The notes below the pieces were generated by a model. It saw nothing but the letters and a program-made list of their open reading frames with translations, did not search any database and was not told the origin of the DNA. 64,000 bases of DNA from Castor canadensis. Its lineage: Eukaryota > Chordata > Mammalia > Rodentia > Castoridae. The stretch spans positions 128,610,308 to 128,674,307 of the forward strand of contig NC_133397.1 in the NCBI RefSeq assembly GCF_047511655.1, written 5' to 3'. The number at the start of each line of letters is the position of its first letter. Position 1 is the first letter of the stretch. This document shows, in pieces, positions 11,701 through 21,705 of the stretch. The position numbers and the translations under genes were made by a program.

Positions 11701-14700
11701 AGTAACCTGATTGATCTTGCCTCCATTTTTTTCTTCAAGCCATCCTCCATACTTCTGAAGGTCTCTAAAAACAAGTCTCTTAAAAACAAGTGTTATCCCA
11801 GCACTTGGGAGGCTGAGGCAGGACCATCACAAGCTGAAGGCAAGCGTGGACTCCATTGTGAGTTCTAGGCAGCCTGAGCTCCATAGCAACACCCGGCCTC
11901 AAAAATAAGTAAAATACAACTTGACACGGCCTCCTCCTTAAGTCCTCCAGTGGTTCCTCAGACCTTCAGAGCACCACTGTACACTGTACTCTAGTTCTGA
12001 CCGTCCATCTGCTTCGTTCTAGCTGTTGAAGACTGCTGCCATTTCCTGAGCACACTCTGCCCTTCGTATGTCACTGTATTGGGACATACTCTTTTAACAC
12101 CTCCCCCACTTCCTCTGTGCTTATGTAATACTCAGTGTGCATCTGATTCACTCAGCAGGGTTTCCCAGTCAGTCTCAGCACTGCGGAAGTGTTGAGCATG
12201 TAATTCTTGTTGTGAGATGAGGTCCTCTGTGTGTTGCAGGATGTTAAGTAGTATCCCTTAGAGGCCAGTAGCACTCTCCTTCCCTCCAGCACTGCAGAAA
12301 TATTTCTAGGCACTGTCAGCTGCTCCCAATTGAGAACTACTGTCATAGAGCCTTGTGGTGTACCACAAGGTCTTGATCACCTGTTTGTAAGTGATAGGAA
12401 AGACAGCTTCTCTACCACCCGAAATCTCTAGGCCTGAACCTGAGTGTTAATTGTGGAATCCATGATTTCAAGTGGCAGTGCTGAGTTAATGCTTAGTGGT
12501 GCTCCTGTGAGCAGTGTTAGGACTCAGGCGTTTGATTTGGATTACGCTGGGGAAAATACTGCCTTGGAGCTCCTTGTAATCACACCAACAGGATGAGAAT
12601 ATTTAATGATCCTAAAATGTGGAAAAGTTATATAAAAACCAATTTTATATTTTTATAGCTTCTGCAAAAAGCCGTTATTACACCTGATTTTGAAAAGAAT
12701 GATTGTGTGCCGCCATACAGTGAATCAAAGCATCAGCTTCAGAAAAAGCGCAGGGTAAGCACAATGACTTATTATTATGTGTACTGTATGTCAGCTCATA
12801 CAACATGATCGTATGGCTAAACTCCATCTAGGTATCCACCTATAGCTACATGCAGTTACAAAGAAAGCTATTACAGGTATCTAAGGGCCATAAACTATGG
12901 TCCCTTCACACATTCAGTATGGATTTTCACATTTTCCAGCCACAGTGGTACACACACATACAGCTGTGTATGTGAGTATACGTGCTCGAGTTCTTGGGAT
13001 TGAATCCAGGGCCTGCCACTGAACTGTACCCCTAGCCCCACAAACAGAATTTTTTAAAATAGATCTTGCTAACAGTGACAGCAGGCATACAGGTTAGCTT
13101 GGCTTTGATGTGCTGTTTACTACTGGCTAGGCCCTCTGTTGCACTCTTGTAGGAAACTCATGGTAGACAACCAGCTACCTTGGTCTGTTTAGTCTGACAA
13201 ATGAGGGGACGGAAGCTATTTTATTTGGCAAAATAAAAGGCTTGCTTCCATCTAACATTTGAACTAATAGACATCAGGCTTTTGAGGGATCTTGGAGGAA
13301 TGCTGGGGCTCATGCCCCATGATGTCATTGCTGCAGAGCGTCCTGGCACCACGAATGAAACAAATGCTTGCAAGGAGTTGAGAAATACTATGAACTAAGT
13401 AATAGGAGTTTGTGAACTTGTTTGCAGTGAGGAACTTCTAAGACATTTAGGTAACTGAATAAAAATGTTACTGTTTATGTAGAAGACGATGTTTTAGTGC
13501 TAAAAGTTAAACCTTACAGCGAGTCATAAGTTACCTAATGTGATACAAAATAGATTTTGAGGACCCTTCATTTATGAAACTGATAATGCTATGCCTAATT
13601 TACCAGAGAAGATGCTGTGATTTAATTTTTTTATAAAGATGGTCCTAGAGATAAATACTTTCTACAAAGCAACTTTTTAATTCATGAAATATTCTGTATA
13701 ATTTTGGTGGAAACAAGTTATGTGTACTCTTAGCATATTAAAATTAGAATGTTTAATTTTGAAATCTGAATTTCAGAAAGAGCGAGAGCAAACAGCAGGC
13801 AATGGCTGGTTTGGTATGAAAGCTCCAGAATTGACAGATGAACTGAAAAATGACCTCAAAGCACTGAAGATGAGAGCAAGCATGGACCCAAAAAGGTTTT
13901 ATAAGAAAAATGATAGAGATGGCTTCCCTAAGTACTTCCAGGTATGGAGAAAACAAAATAGTGGTTTTGTTCTATGGATTTTAATTTGGAAAGTACAGAG
14001 ATCTTTCTGTTTACTACTAAGATAGATAAGTGTGTGTACACACCTGATGTGCGGACCAGGTAAACGACCAAAGCATAATTCAGACACCCACTGTCTTGTG
14101 ATGGGCTCCCAGTGTAAAGAGGAGGGTTAAACATGGTAGTTGGGTTTCCAGGTCAGCTGTAAAGCTGAATCTTTGAGGTCATTATATGAGTACTACCAGC
14201 CTAAGAGCAAGAGTCCATGCAGGATGGAGGAAGAAGAGGGAGTCAAAGTGTTTCCACGTGAAAGCTTAGTTGATTCATCAAGTGTTCGTTCTTCAAGTCT
14301 TGGTTGTTTAAAGAATACCTTTTTGTCACCCATCTGGATTACTGGGATAGTCCTTATTCTCCAAGTATGCTCTCCTTCTGCTCCTTCTTCCATATTGTAG
14401 TCAGTCATATATTCCTACTCTGAGCTACTATGACCTTCAGGGTAGTCTCTCCCTTTGGCCCTTCATCGACAGCCCATCTTCCATCAAGGCCCTTTACTTT
14501 CACACACACGCAGCTGCTTAGTCTTCTCAGAGCACGAATGTACTTGGCTCTCCTTGTTTTCGTGGTGAAATTTGACCTATACGAATCCAAGCTAAAATGT
14601 CATCCTCTGTCAAGTCTCCCTCAACCTCCTTCAGGTAGCATTGGGTGCTCCATCTCCAGAGAACCTTAACGTTTCAGTTTGCTGTTTGATCTTCCTTGAG

Positions 14701-15591
14701 ACCCAGGCCCCTTGCTGGCAGGGACTAGATGCTCTTTGTTTCTCCAACACCTAGCACAGCGGGCATTCATGAGTGCTTAGTAAAGGAAACAAGGAGCTGT
14801 CATTCAGCAGGGTCTAGATGGCAGTGTTTACAGCCTTAGGAAATCAGGTGGGCCTCTAGTAACAGCTATGTGTATTTCATTGAATTGGAAAATCAAGTTT
14901 ACATTAACTGTTATACTTTTCTCCTTGGTTACACTATTCTTCATGAATTTACTGGTTGGCACTGAATTACATGAAATCAGTTTTGGATCTGCTATTATCT
15001 CCAATGAAGAACCAGTGTAGTGACTAATAAGGTGGTTTATACTTGCTTATAATGACAAGACTAACTTTAAGACTGGTACAGCGTCAGCTTGTGTTTTCCA
15101 TCCTTTCTATAAATGTATTGTTACAACTGCTCTGAAATATAGAAGCAGGTTGGCATTCTGGGGTAGCATGACTTAACAGTTGATTGATTGTTCATAGATT
15201 GGAACCATCGTTGACAATCCAGCTGACTTCTACCACTCACGAGTTCCCAAGAAGCAAAGGAAGAGAACCATTGTGGAAGAGCTGCTGGCCGACTCTGAGT
15301 TCAGAAGGTAATGGGATGGGTAGTTCACTTTACAGAAATGTTTTTCTTCACAACATGCATAAACTTAGAAACTTTCAAGTAATTAAAATACTAAGTAACT
15401 CATTTAAATAACCCATTACATATTAACATGAATATATGTTTACATGAGAATAACAAAAAAATTTAGTGAAAGTCTCTTACATGTGGCATAAAGACAGTTC
15501 ATATCTGCTGCAAATACCACACCTCCCTCCTGTAGTCTTGGGAACTCTATAAAGGGCAGGGGGTGCCCTAGTATTCTTGTGATGTGATGTG

Positions 15592-15668
<77 letters not shown>

Positions 15669-16362
15669 TGAGTTTGTGTGTGGTGTTGGGGTTTGACCTC
15701 AGGGCCTTCACCTTGAACTACTTCACCATGCCTTTTTTTGTGAAGGATCAGGATAGGGTCTTGAGAACTGTTTGCCCAGGCTGACATAAGGATTGTACAT
15801 GAGAAAAACCAAGACGAAAAGGATACTGTGAGCCTCCTGAGTAGCTAGGATTACAGGTGTGAGCCACTGCGCCTGGCATAAAAATAATTTTTACCTAACG
15901 GACCTCTTGAAAGTATCTTGTCTACAGCTCACACTCTGAAAACCATTGGTCCATATTATGTTTTCTAAGGTTTTAACAGATGGATGATGTCATGTGTAAA
16001 CTGTTGTGTTTTGTCCTTTCTGTGTCTTTATGTCACGCTCACATCCTATAATAATATCACCTGGTAAGTGGATCTAGTGATGTGTGATGGCAGAGACTAG
16101 AAGTGCCTGCCCACTGCTTTGCTCCCAGTCCTGGGTGGCTCCTTAGACGCCATGGCAACTTAGTGTAACGTGATAAACAGAAACACAGTGGCCTCGGGAG
16201 GGTACATCAGCCTCTGATGTCTGCTGGCTTCGTCATGCTCGGAACATAAAGATCTAATCTCTTTCCAGATATAACCGAAGGAAGTACTCAGAGATCATGG
16301 CTGAGAAAGCAGCAAATGCCGCAGGGAAGAAGTTCCGAAAGAAGAAAAAATTCCGCAATTAA
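5676..16362 (+). CDS. DNTTIP2: DNTTIP2, Fcf2-domain pre-rRNA processing factor (7 coding exons)
   Basis: Deoxynucleotidyltransferase terminal-interacting protein 2 (TdIF2/ERBP) is a nucleolar protein related to yeast Fcf2, a small-subunit processome factor needed for early 18S pre-rRNA cleavages. Coding exons: 5676-5747, 6436-8054, 9177-9312, 12659-12754, 13777-13941, 15198-15307, 16269-16362, all with GT-AG borders and joining in frame to about 763 residues (human about 756). Residues 25-563 are low-complexity, Ser/Glu/Asp-rich and probably disordered, with a Glu/Asp run near 515-558. Residues about 645-745 form the conserved Fcf2 domain (WFGMKAPE, MDPKRFYKKND, GTIVDNPADFY). The C-terminus is Lys/Arg-rich (KKFRKKKKFRN), fitting nucleolar targeting. 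The start is chosen for its strong Kozak context (A at -3, G at +4) and the MVVTRSAR start shared with human. No frameshift or premature stop is seen. Confidence 0.97.
5748..6432 (+). other. DNTTIP2: DNTTIP2 intron 1
   Basis: About 685 bases. The first half continues the CpG island. The end has a TA repeat and T-tract (6310-6340), then a polypyrimidine stretch before a tandem CAGAAG acceptor. No embedded gene or repeat. Confidence 0.85.
6436..8054 (+). CDS. DNTTIP2: DNTTIP2 coding exon 2 (large acidic exon)
   Basis: 1,619 bases encoding about 70% of the protein: the disordered Ser/Glu-rich region. Motifs shared with human include RRRQI, VSEGESH, NEKQIVG, SVLLVLSSDESQQSENSE and NALFVIDTTPG. 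The purine-rich GAGGAAGAG run (7920-7975) codes a Glu tract likely to vary in length. It ends CT before donor gtaagt (phase 2). An alternative start three bases upstream (6433) would add one Lys. Confidence 0.96.
8055..9176 (+). other. DNTTIP2: DNTTIP2 intron 2
   Basis: Donor gtaagt and acceptor tttcag. It holds an ID-like SINE near its start (8094-8162); the rest is AT-rich unique sequence. Confidence 0.85.
8094..8162 (-). repeat. ID-like SINE in intron 2
   Basis: 'ggattgtgaggattaaactcaggacg', 'cttgctaggcatgtgctctac' and 'aagctccagcccc' match the ID unit read on the - strand. Confidence 0.7.
9177..9312 (+). CDS. DNTTIP2: DNTTIP2 coding exon 3
   Basis: Completes the split Leu codon, then encodes 45 residues including LTSSSIDPG, GGLYINFNAD and TLTQIKEKKKNE, nearly identical to human. 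Donor gtaagg. Confidence 0.97.
9528..9612. repeat. 33-bp tandem duplication plus C/T-rich tract
   Basis: 'ctgtactcctaggggttttt' begins at 9528 and again at 9561, separated by a pyrimidine spacer, and is followed by (CCCCT)n-like sequence to about 9612. Confidence 0.8.
9757..9895 (-). repeat. TG-rich microsatellite adjoining an ID-like SINE
   Basis: TG runs at 9757-9801 precede an ID unit on the - strand ('agggttttaactcagggcctc', 'gccaggcaggcacc', 'gagccgctccacc'). SINE tails commonly seed such microsatellites. Confidence 0.75.
10731..11043 (-). repeat. composite SINE cluster (ID-like plus B1-like units)
   Basis: 'cagtactggggtttttac' with an ID body at 10741-10810, then B1-like units with 'tactgtggctgggatgacacg', 'gagctggccttgaactgtgacc' and 'gcctcccaagcagctag', all on the - strand. 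More diverged than the copy at 48.5 kb. Confidence 0.75.
11789..11910 (+). repeat. B1-like (7SL-derived) SINE
   Basis: 'tatcccagcacttgggaggc', 'tgaggcaggaccatc' and 'cggcctcaaaaataag' are classic B1/Alu-type sequence, here without an ID half. Confidence 0.85.
12165..12346 (-). repeat. short hAT-type DNA transposon fossil (MER20-like)
   Basis: 'gttgcaggatgttaagtagtatccc', 'gaggccagtagcactc' and an end reading 'cccaattgagaactactg' match a short non-autonomous hAT family. Copies of the same family lie at 31.1 kb and, inverted, at 50.1 kb. The family name is from memory. Confidence 0.6.
12659..12754 (+). CDS. DNTTIP2: DNTTIP2 coding exon 4
   Basis: 32 codons including QKAVITPDFEKND and PPYSESKHQLQKKRR. 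Acceptor ttatag, donor gtaagc, phase 0 on both sides. Confidence 0.97.
12755..13776 (+). other. DNTTIP2: DNTTIP2 intron 4
   Basis: Contains one ID fragment (12985-13042). The remainder (13043-13776) is unique AT-rich sequence with nothing recognised. Confidence 0.85.
12985..13042 (-). repeat. ID-like SINE fragment
   Basis: 'ttgggattgaatccagggcc' followed by 'cccctagccccac' matches the ID unit on the - strand. Confidence 0.65.
13777..13941 (+). CDS. DNTTIP2: DNTTIP2 coding exon 5 (core of Fcf2 domain)
   Basis: 55 codons. Contains the most conserved family motifs: GWFGMKAPE, LKNDLKALKMRASMDPKRFY and KKNDRDGFPKYFQ. Acceptor tttcag, donor gtatgg. Confidence 0.98.
13942..15197 (+). other. DNTTIP2: DNTTIP2 intron 5
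   Basis: Unique sequence apart from an L2-like 3' end (about 14555-14790). No independent exon is evident. Confidence 0.85.
14555..14790 (+). repeat. L2 LINE 3'-end fragment
   Basis: 'aaatgtcatcctctgtcaag', 'ccttgctggcagggactag' and 'caacacctagcacagcgggc' followed by 'gcttagtaaagg' match the ancient L2 3' end. Confidence 0.65.
15198..15307 (+). CDS. DNTTIP2: DNTTIP2 coding exon 6
   Basis: 36 codons plus two bases: GTIVDNPADFYHSR, PKKQRKRTIVEELLADSEFR. Acceptor catag, donor gtaatg; the Arg codon is split with exon 7. Confidence 0.97.
15582..15669. repeat. (TG)n(AG)n compound microsatellite
   Basis: About 25 TG units (15592-15642) run directly into about 14 AG units (to 15669), preceded by imperfect GATGT repeats. 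Confidence 0.95.
15672..15880 (-). repeat. composite SINE with foreign internal segment
   Basis: An ID-like half ('ggggtttgacctcagggcc') and a B1-like half ('gcctcctgagtagctaggat', 'acaggtgtgagccactgcgcc') are recognisable. In place of the expected 'gctggcttcgaaccgcgatc' stretch there is an unrelated segment (15784-15822) that also occurs near 17.29 kb. Confidence 0.75.
16269..16362 (+). CDS. DNTTIP2: DNTTIP2 coding exon 7 and stop
   Basis: Completes Arg, then 30 residues (YNRRKYSEIMAEKAANAAG, basic tail KKFRKKKKFRN) and stop TAA at 16360-16362. Confidence 0.97.
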
Positions 16363-16665
16363 GATTGGCCAAGCAGGCTGCAGTGTTGTACATTCCTCCT
16401 TGTGTGCTAAAGACGTCTGGAACCCAGCATACCACACAGTCAGTGTAGACCGGCTCTGTTCTTACAGGGATCTGGAAATAAAGCTTATGGAGAGAGAATC
16501 ACAAGCCCCGTGGAATACAAGTGGGTGTGTCTCAGAAGACCCGTCCCAGGTTAGAACACTTAAGGGAAAAGAACCTCAGCCACTTTAAGATAATATTTTT
16601 ATGGAGTTTTCAGTGCTTGATTATTTAAAGAATATTTAATTAAAACATATATAGGAAGTATAAAA
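16363..16665 (+). other. DNTTIP2: DNTTIP2 3' UTR (probable)
   Basis: Unique sequence following the stop. Two candidate signals are AATAAA (16477-16482) and ATTAAA (16639-16644), so the mRNA could end near 16500 or 16665. Which is used cannot be decided from sequence. Confidence 0.7.
16477..16482 (+). terminator. DNTTIP2: DNTTIP2 polyadenylation signal AATAAA (proximal)
   Basis: Canonical hexamer 115 bases after the stop. A variant ATTAAA lies at 16639-16644 in an AT-rich context and may serve a longer isoform. Confidence 0.6.
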
Positions 16666-17526
16666 TCTTCCTATAGGTATTGAGAAGAACTTTTTTAAAT
16701 GATCAAAGATGTGTAAGCAATACCATGATCACTATGTAGTGTGCATGTGTGTAAGGGGAGATGTGACAACCCTGAGAGTTCAGACCCAGAAATGGCGAAG
16801 TTGGGATGCAGAGGTTTGTATGTTCAGCACACACATCAGAGTAGGAAACAGAAGAATGTGTAAGTGTGGGTTAGAACCCAAGGACCATGGGAAGCTTCAC
16901 AGAGCCCTGGGAGAGAGGGAGGCCTCACCATAAAATCTGAGGCAAAGTACAAGTCAGTCAAGAGCAGCTTTCCTTCCTTCACAACTGCAGTGGGGAATAA
17001 TTGATTCTACCCAGATTGCTGTGTTTGGAATTTCAGAGGCACCTCGTGGTCCCAGCCAGGCTGCTTTCTGGCATGCTGGCAGTGTTGGTCATTTCTGTGA
17101 AGGCTGCTTACATGCAGCTTTGTACACTGGGCCTCTCAGCAGATGTGAAGTCTCAGATTTTACCTTCACAATCTAGGTGACAGACAACCAGTGAGTAGAC
17201 TGACAGCAACATTCCTAAGTGAATTAGGGGCATGGCTATCTGTTGTCTTATAGAAAAATATTATTTCAAAAACTTGTTTGACCTTTGTCACATAAGGATT
17301 GTGCATGAGAAACACCAAGACAAAAAGGTACCAGACATCCTTTATCACCTTTCACAGACAAGTAAGGACTGACTGAGTTATCCTCAGGCCCACGGGCAAT
17401 CTTACTGCTATAGGATTTCCATTGTGTTTTCTCAGTTATTCCATACTTTAAGACCTTAATAACAAAAATGTCATCTTTGAGTATTTATATTTGAAAGTCA
17501 AGATTTTAACATCTGTCTCCACTGGT
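16666..17526. other. intergenic sequence after DNTTIP2
   Basis: Mostly unique. It includes the 39-bp segment at 17289-17327 that recurs within the SINE at 15.8 kb. No exon or RNA gene recognised. Confidence 0.5.
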
Positions 17527-17529
17527 TTT

Positions 17530-17861
17530 TTGGGTTTTTTTTTTCCTTTTTGTTTTGTTTTGAGGTTTAAACAGCCTCATACTTTCTAGGCAGGTGCTTT
17601 TTCATGAGTCACACCTCCAGCCTTTTTTCACTTTAGGTATTTTTCAGTATGGTCTTGCATTTTTGCCTAGGGCAAGCCTCAGCCCACAGTCCTACCTGTG
17701 GCCTCCCACATAGCTAGCATCACAGTTGTGCCACTATACCCAGCTTATTGGTTGAGATGGGGTCTCAGTAACTTTGCCTAGGCAGGCCTTGAACTTTGAT
17801 CTCCTGACCTCTACTTCCCAAGTAGCTGGAATTATGGGTGTGGACCACTGCACCAGCCTCC
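17530..17861 (-). repeat. SINE cluster (ID-like then two B1-like units)
   Basis: A T-rich start and diverged ID unit (17555-17617) are followed by two B1-like units ('tggcctcccacatagctagc', then 'gagatggggtctcagtaac', 'aagtagctggaattatggg'), all on the - strand. Confidence 0.75.
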
Positions 17862-17907
17862 ATGGTTCATTCTTACCATTATTTTGTTATTTTTGTAAAC
17901 AATTTGC

Positions 17908-18202
17908 TATGTTTGGATCTTAAATGTCTCCCACAGACATGTCGAAGGCTTGGTTACTAGCCTATGATGTTTCTGGGAGGTGGTGGGATGTTAGGAGGTG
18001 TGACCTAATGACAGCAGTCAGAAGGCTGCCCTTGAAAAGTTCATTGGGACCCCGGGCTCCTCTTCTACAGGCTCCTGCCATGATGCTCTTCTCTGCCACA
18101 TGGCCAAGTGACCAGGGACCAAGACCTCTGAAACAGCCAGTTGCTCTCCTCTTAAGTGGATTAGCTCAGATGTTTTGCTGCAGCAACAAAAAGCTAATAC
18201 AC
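17908..18202 (+). repeat. MaLR-type solitary LTR
   Basis: 'ttggatcttaaatgtctccc', 'gggaggtggtgggatgttaggagg', 'gctgcccttgaaaag', 'ccaagacctctgaaacagcc' and the 3' 'gcaacaaaaagctaata' match the family of the 2.9 kb LTR. Confidence 0.65.
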
Positions 18203-19851
18203 TTTAAAAACTTGTAACAAAGAAGGGAGTTTTGACAAAATATTTATTTTGTGAATTACTCAACTAAAAGTAATCTGAAGTTACCTATAAACATTTATTG
18301 TAAGTAACTAACTAGTAATATGTGGAACTTTACAAATTTACACCTTCCAAACCCTAAAGAGCATTATCTAAAATCGTAATTGTAAGTAAAGATCGTAAGG
18401 GAGGAAACTTTGACCTTTTAGTTTCTTCGTGATTCTGGCCTACAGATACCTGTATGCTTCGACATACAGTGGACTGGTCAGGTCCTAACAAACATTTCAA
18501 GGTGGAAATGGTGTAGGCAGAAGATGGATTCCATGAGCCCAGTGTACCTGATGACAGAGCTCAGCCCGTCTGCCTTAACACACTCAGCATACAAATCATC
18601 CTGCAACCAGGGAAGGAAGGAGTTGAATGTCCCCTGCAATTTACTGAATGCTCTCAATCACATGACTGACGGAGGTCACAAGGACAGCCTGGGAAAAGAT
18701 TGACAGTCAAAACATGCCTCCTCCTGGATGAAGTCAGAAAGCCCCAAGTCAGACTTCTAAGTTCAGGACCATCCTGCTTTTTAAAGCAAAACAGCTCTTG
18801 AGAAACAGATGTTAGTGACCTTGGCCTGTGTCATGAACTCAGTCCACCTACTGGAACTATTACTGACCAAGAAAGTCCAGGAGGCTTGTGGTATGAAAGC
18901 CTGCTGCTGTCAGGTGTGCTGACAGCATGAAGCAGGGCCATGAGGCTGAAGTCCCAGTGAGGGCTGTCCCCGTACTACAGGTCTCTCCACACTCGCCTCC
19001 CCGCAGCTTGTCCATCCTACAAATGCTGAGAGCCTGCTATGTGCTTGGCAGGTGTCTTCCATCTTCCCCTGGAGGTCCATGACCTCAGACCCTGCTCCAT
19101 CTGCTGTCCCCTAGTCACATCAGCATCACTGTCGCCTGGCCTGAGTAGAAATGGCAGCTTGCTTCCATCCTGACAGCATTGCTGACTTTGTCTAACCGAG
19201 TTTGTCAAAATCTGGCTGAGCAGTACCATTGCTGTCTTCTGGAAGTGACCTAGGAACAGGCACATGGGCTTTTCCTCCATCAGTGTGAGGATTGTAGACC
19301 TTTTGGAGTTTAGCTTTTCTATTGTAAGACAGAGGACGTGTTATTCAAGCATTAGAAATAAGTACTGAGTGGAAGGAAAGTACTCCTGTAACTGCTGCCT
19401 GCTTCTGACTTGGCACCCCTCTGAAGCAACTGCTACAAACTCATCCTTCAGAGGTTTGTGCACACAGCCCCAGGGAGAGGCACACATTGTCACTGGTGTC
19501 ATCAGCACTACTTAACCAGGGGCATTTTATTAAAATGCGCATTTGCACATCAGCTTTTTAAATGTAATCCTGGACATTGCCCACTTAGTACAAAGAGAAC
19601 GTTCTCATTAAAGGTCGGTGTTCAATTATAGACCTCTTACACCTTCTTCAAACAGACCATTACTGATAGATACATCACTTCCATTTGGGGGCCACTGCAA
19701 ATGAGGCTGCATTTGGTATTTGTCTTATGGGAGGTAATCAAATGCCAATCTCGGTAAGTAGTAAAAATCTCAAAGCTTCACAAAATTAAAGCAGGTAGCA
19801 CAACCAAGTAGGAATCCTACTTGAGAGTTGAAGTTAACACAAATTACTTTT
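18203..19851. other. intergenic, nothing recognised
   Basis: Unique sequence of mixed composition. Short frames only; no splice-bounded coding segment, RNA gene or clear repeat family. Confidence 0.5.
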
Positions 19852-19941
19852 GTTTTTTTTTTTCACAGTATTGGGGTTTGAACTCAAGGCTTCATGCTTG
19901 CTAGGCAGGTGCTCTACCACTTGATCCACACATCACCCCTG
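19852..19941 (-). repeat. ID-like SINE monomer
   Basis: T-tract (A-tail on the - strand), 'tattggggtttgaactcaagg', 'gcttgctaggcaggtgctc', 'taccacttgatccacac'. A well-preserved ID unit. Confidence 0.82.
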
Positions 19942-20553
19942 CAAAACATTTTTTAAAGCAATCAGTCTGTTTTCGTGCTCAGTAAAATAGTACCCAAAGG
20001 TTAAGACAGCCAAGAGGACAGAGACAACATGAAGACAGATGCGAAGGTTTTCACCTTATTTTAGTCACCCATTGGGTATTGGTCTGCTCCAGTGAACAGT
20101 CAGTGTGTTTGCCAAAGCAGCCTTCAAATTTCTGCAAAGTACCCTTGGGCAACTGCTGTAGCCCACAGGTTAGAGGTGTTATCTCCAGGGAGCTTAGAGG
20201 GCAGCTAGTAATGTATCTGTCAACTGTGTGACACCAGAATTAGTCAGAATTAGTGACTTTTAAGTCAACTCAGAGCAAATGCTGTGATTTTGCAGATAGA
20301 CTGACACTGAGTTGATTCTGAGGACTTAGCCAGGACCATCTTACAGGATGAGGTTTTTCCTGGTTGTTAGTACTCCAGGTCTCTGTCACCATGCAACCTG
20401 GAGGTCTGGACGTAAACACTAAACACTGGCCTTGCGGCCTGATCCGGTGTCCTGTAACAAAGCTGTCGGAAGATGATTCAGACAAGAATGAGTCATAAAG
20501 GCCTGAATTCATTTGCCTTTTGCTCCTTTGTGCTGGTCCCTACCTGTTAAAAA
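19942..20553. other. intergenic, mostly unassigned
   Basis: Unique sequence. The part after about 20340 may be the diverged 5' portion of the LTR that ends at 20641, but I cannot align it with confidence. Confidence 0.4.
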
Positions 20554-20641
20554 ACGTCTGAAACCACGAGCCTCCATAAACCTTTCATTTTCAGATGTTT
20601 ATCTCAGGCATTGTGTCACAGCTACAGAGAGATTCTAACAG
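20554..20641 (+). repeat. 3' end of a MaLR-type LTR
   Basis: 'ctgaaaccacgagcctccataaacc', 'agatgtttatctcaggcattg' and 'tgtcacagctacag' are the recurrent 3' end of the MaLR-type LTRs in this window. Confidence 0.6.
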
Positions 20642-21059
20642 TTTTCCCATTGTATAAGAACTATTGTGGCAACATGCTTTGAATTGAAAGACTTTAAACA
20701 TTATGATGATTGCTATGAAGCCATTTCTTAAAATACCAAATACCTTCTTAAATATAAACTATAAACAATAAGCCATTAGAAAATGTAATGGAAGAAAAGA
20801 TCCTAACCACCCCCCCCCCCAAAAAAAAGAACCTTAGGAATAAAGTTAGCAGAAAAGTCAGGACCTATATGAAGAAAATTTAACACACTACTGAAGTTTT
20901 CAGAGGGTTGAACAAATGCTCTTAGATTGGAAGATCCAGCATGCCAATTTGTACGTTCTCTCTGTGTAAGTCTATAATATAACGACTCCAGCAAAAACCC
21001 CTCCTAAGTTTGGAGTCAGAAGAGCTATAACTAAAGGTTGTGTAAAAAGTCAACACAAT

Positions 21060-21172
21060 GATGGGTGTGGTGGCCACACCTGTAATCCCAGCACTTGGGA
21101 GACTGTGGTAGGAGGATCATGAGTTCAAGGCCAGCCTGGGATACCTGGACTGTCTCAAAAAGACAACAGTAA
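21060..21172 (+). repeat. B1-like SINE
   Basis: 'gtggtggccacacctgtaatc', 'ccagcacttgggagac', 'gagttcaaggccagcctggg' and 'ctgtctcaaaaagac' match B1 closely. Confidence 0.9.
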
Positions 21173-21261
21173 CAACAAGAGAGAATTGTGGATACCCACC
21201 CAGAGACCCAGCTTTTGTGGGCCTGCTTATTAGTTGAAACTCTTTGGTGTGTTTGTTTTGT

Positions 21262-21350
21262 TTTTTAAGAGTAGGTCTCACTGTGTAGCCCAGGCTGGCC
21301 TTGAACTTGTGGCCCTGTCAGCTCCCGGGTAACTGGGTTTAGCTGTGTAT
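21262..21350 (-). repeat. B1-like SINE (partial)
   Basis: 'aggtctcactgtgtagcccag' then 'gctggccttgaacttgtgg', B1 read on the - strand, with a diverged distal end. Confidence 0.8.
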
Positions 21351-21705
21351 CCTTGGACAAGTTACTTTATTGTTAGGTAAAAACTTACTGTTCTTAACAA
21401 TTCAAAAATAAGCAGGAAAAAAATATTTTAAACAAAAGTGATGAGGGAGGACTGACCCTACTGGATTTTTAAAAAGCAAATTAAAAAATTTAGGTAGATG
21501 AATGGAATCGAGAACCCAGAAGCCCAAGTGCATATGGAATCTGGAAATGATGAAAGTGGGGTGTCGAGTTAGTGAGGGGCTCACCATCTGTGATTCTGGG
21601 CATATCCCAAAGGAAGCAGATTGAAAAATCAAGCCGTTAAAAGGAAAGCATTTAATCAGAACAGTACGACCTTAGAACCTAGAAGCCAGAAAAGAAATTC
21701 AAATA
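21351..21705. other. intergenic, nothing recognised
   Basis: A-rich unique sequence preceding the U6 pseudogene. It carries no visible snRNA-type proximal element or TATA box at the positions expected for U6. Confidence 0.5.

Larger units (their letters stand above)
9313..12658 (+). other. DNTTIP2: DNTTIP2 intron 3
   Basis: Largest intron (3.3 kb), loaded with repeats annotated separately: a pyrimidine-rich 33-bp tandem duplication, TG runs, ID and B1-like SINEs and a hAT-type fossil. About 9900-10730 and 11050-11780 are unique sequence with no recognised gene. Confidence 0.85.
15308..16268 (+). other. DNTTIP2: DNTTIP2 intron 6
   Basis: Holds a long TG/AG microsatellite and a rearranged composite SINE. 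15900-16260 is unique sequence ending in a polypyrimidine tract and the ccag acceptor. Confidence 0.85.

Noticed and set aside
15440-15787. 115-codon - strand frame with Ser-Leu and Thr-His repeats
   Set aside because: It is simply translation of the TG/AG microsatellite and adjoining SINE.
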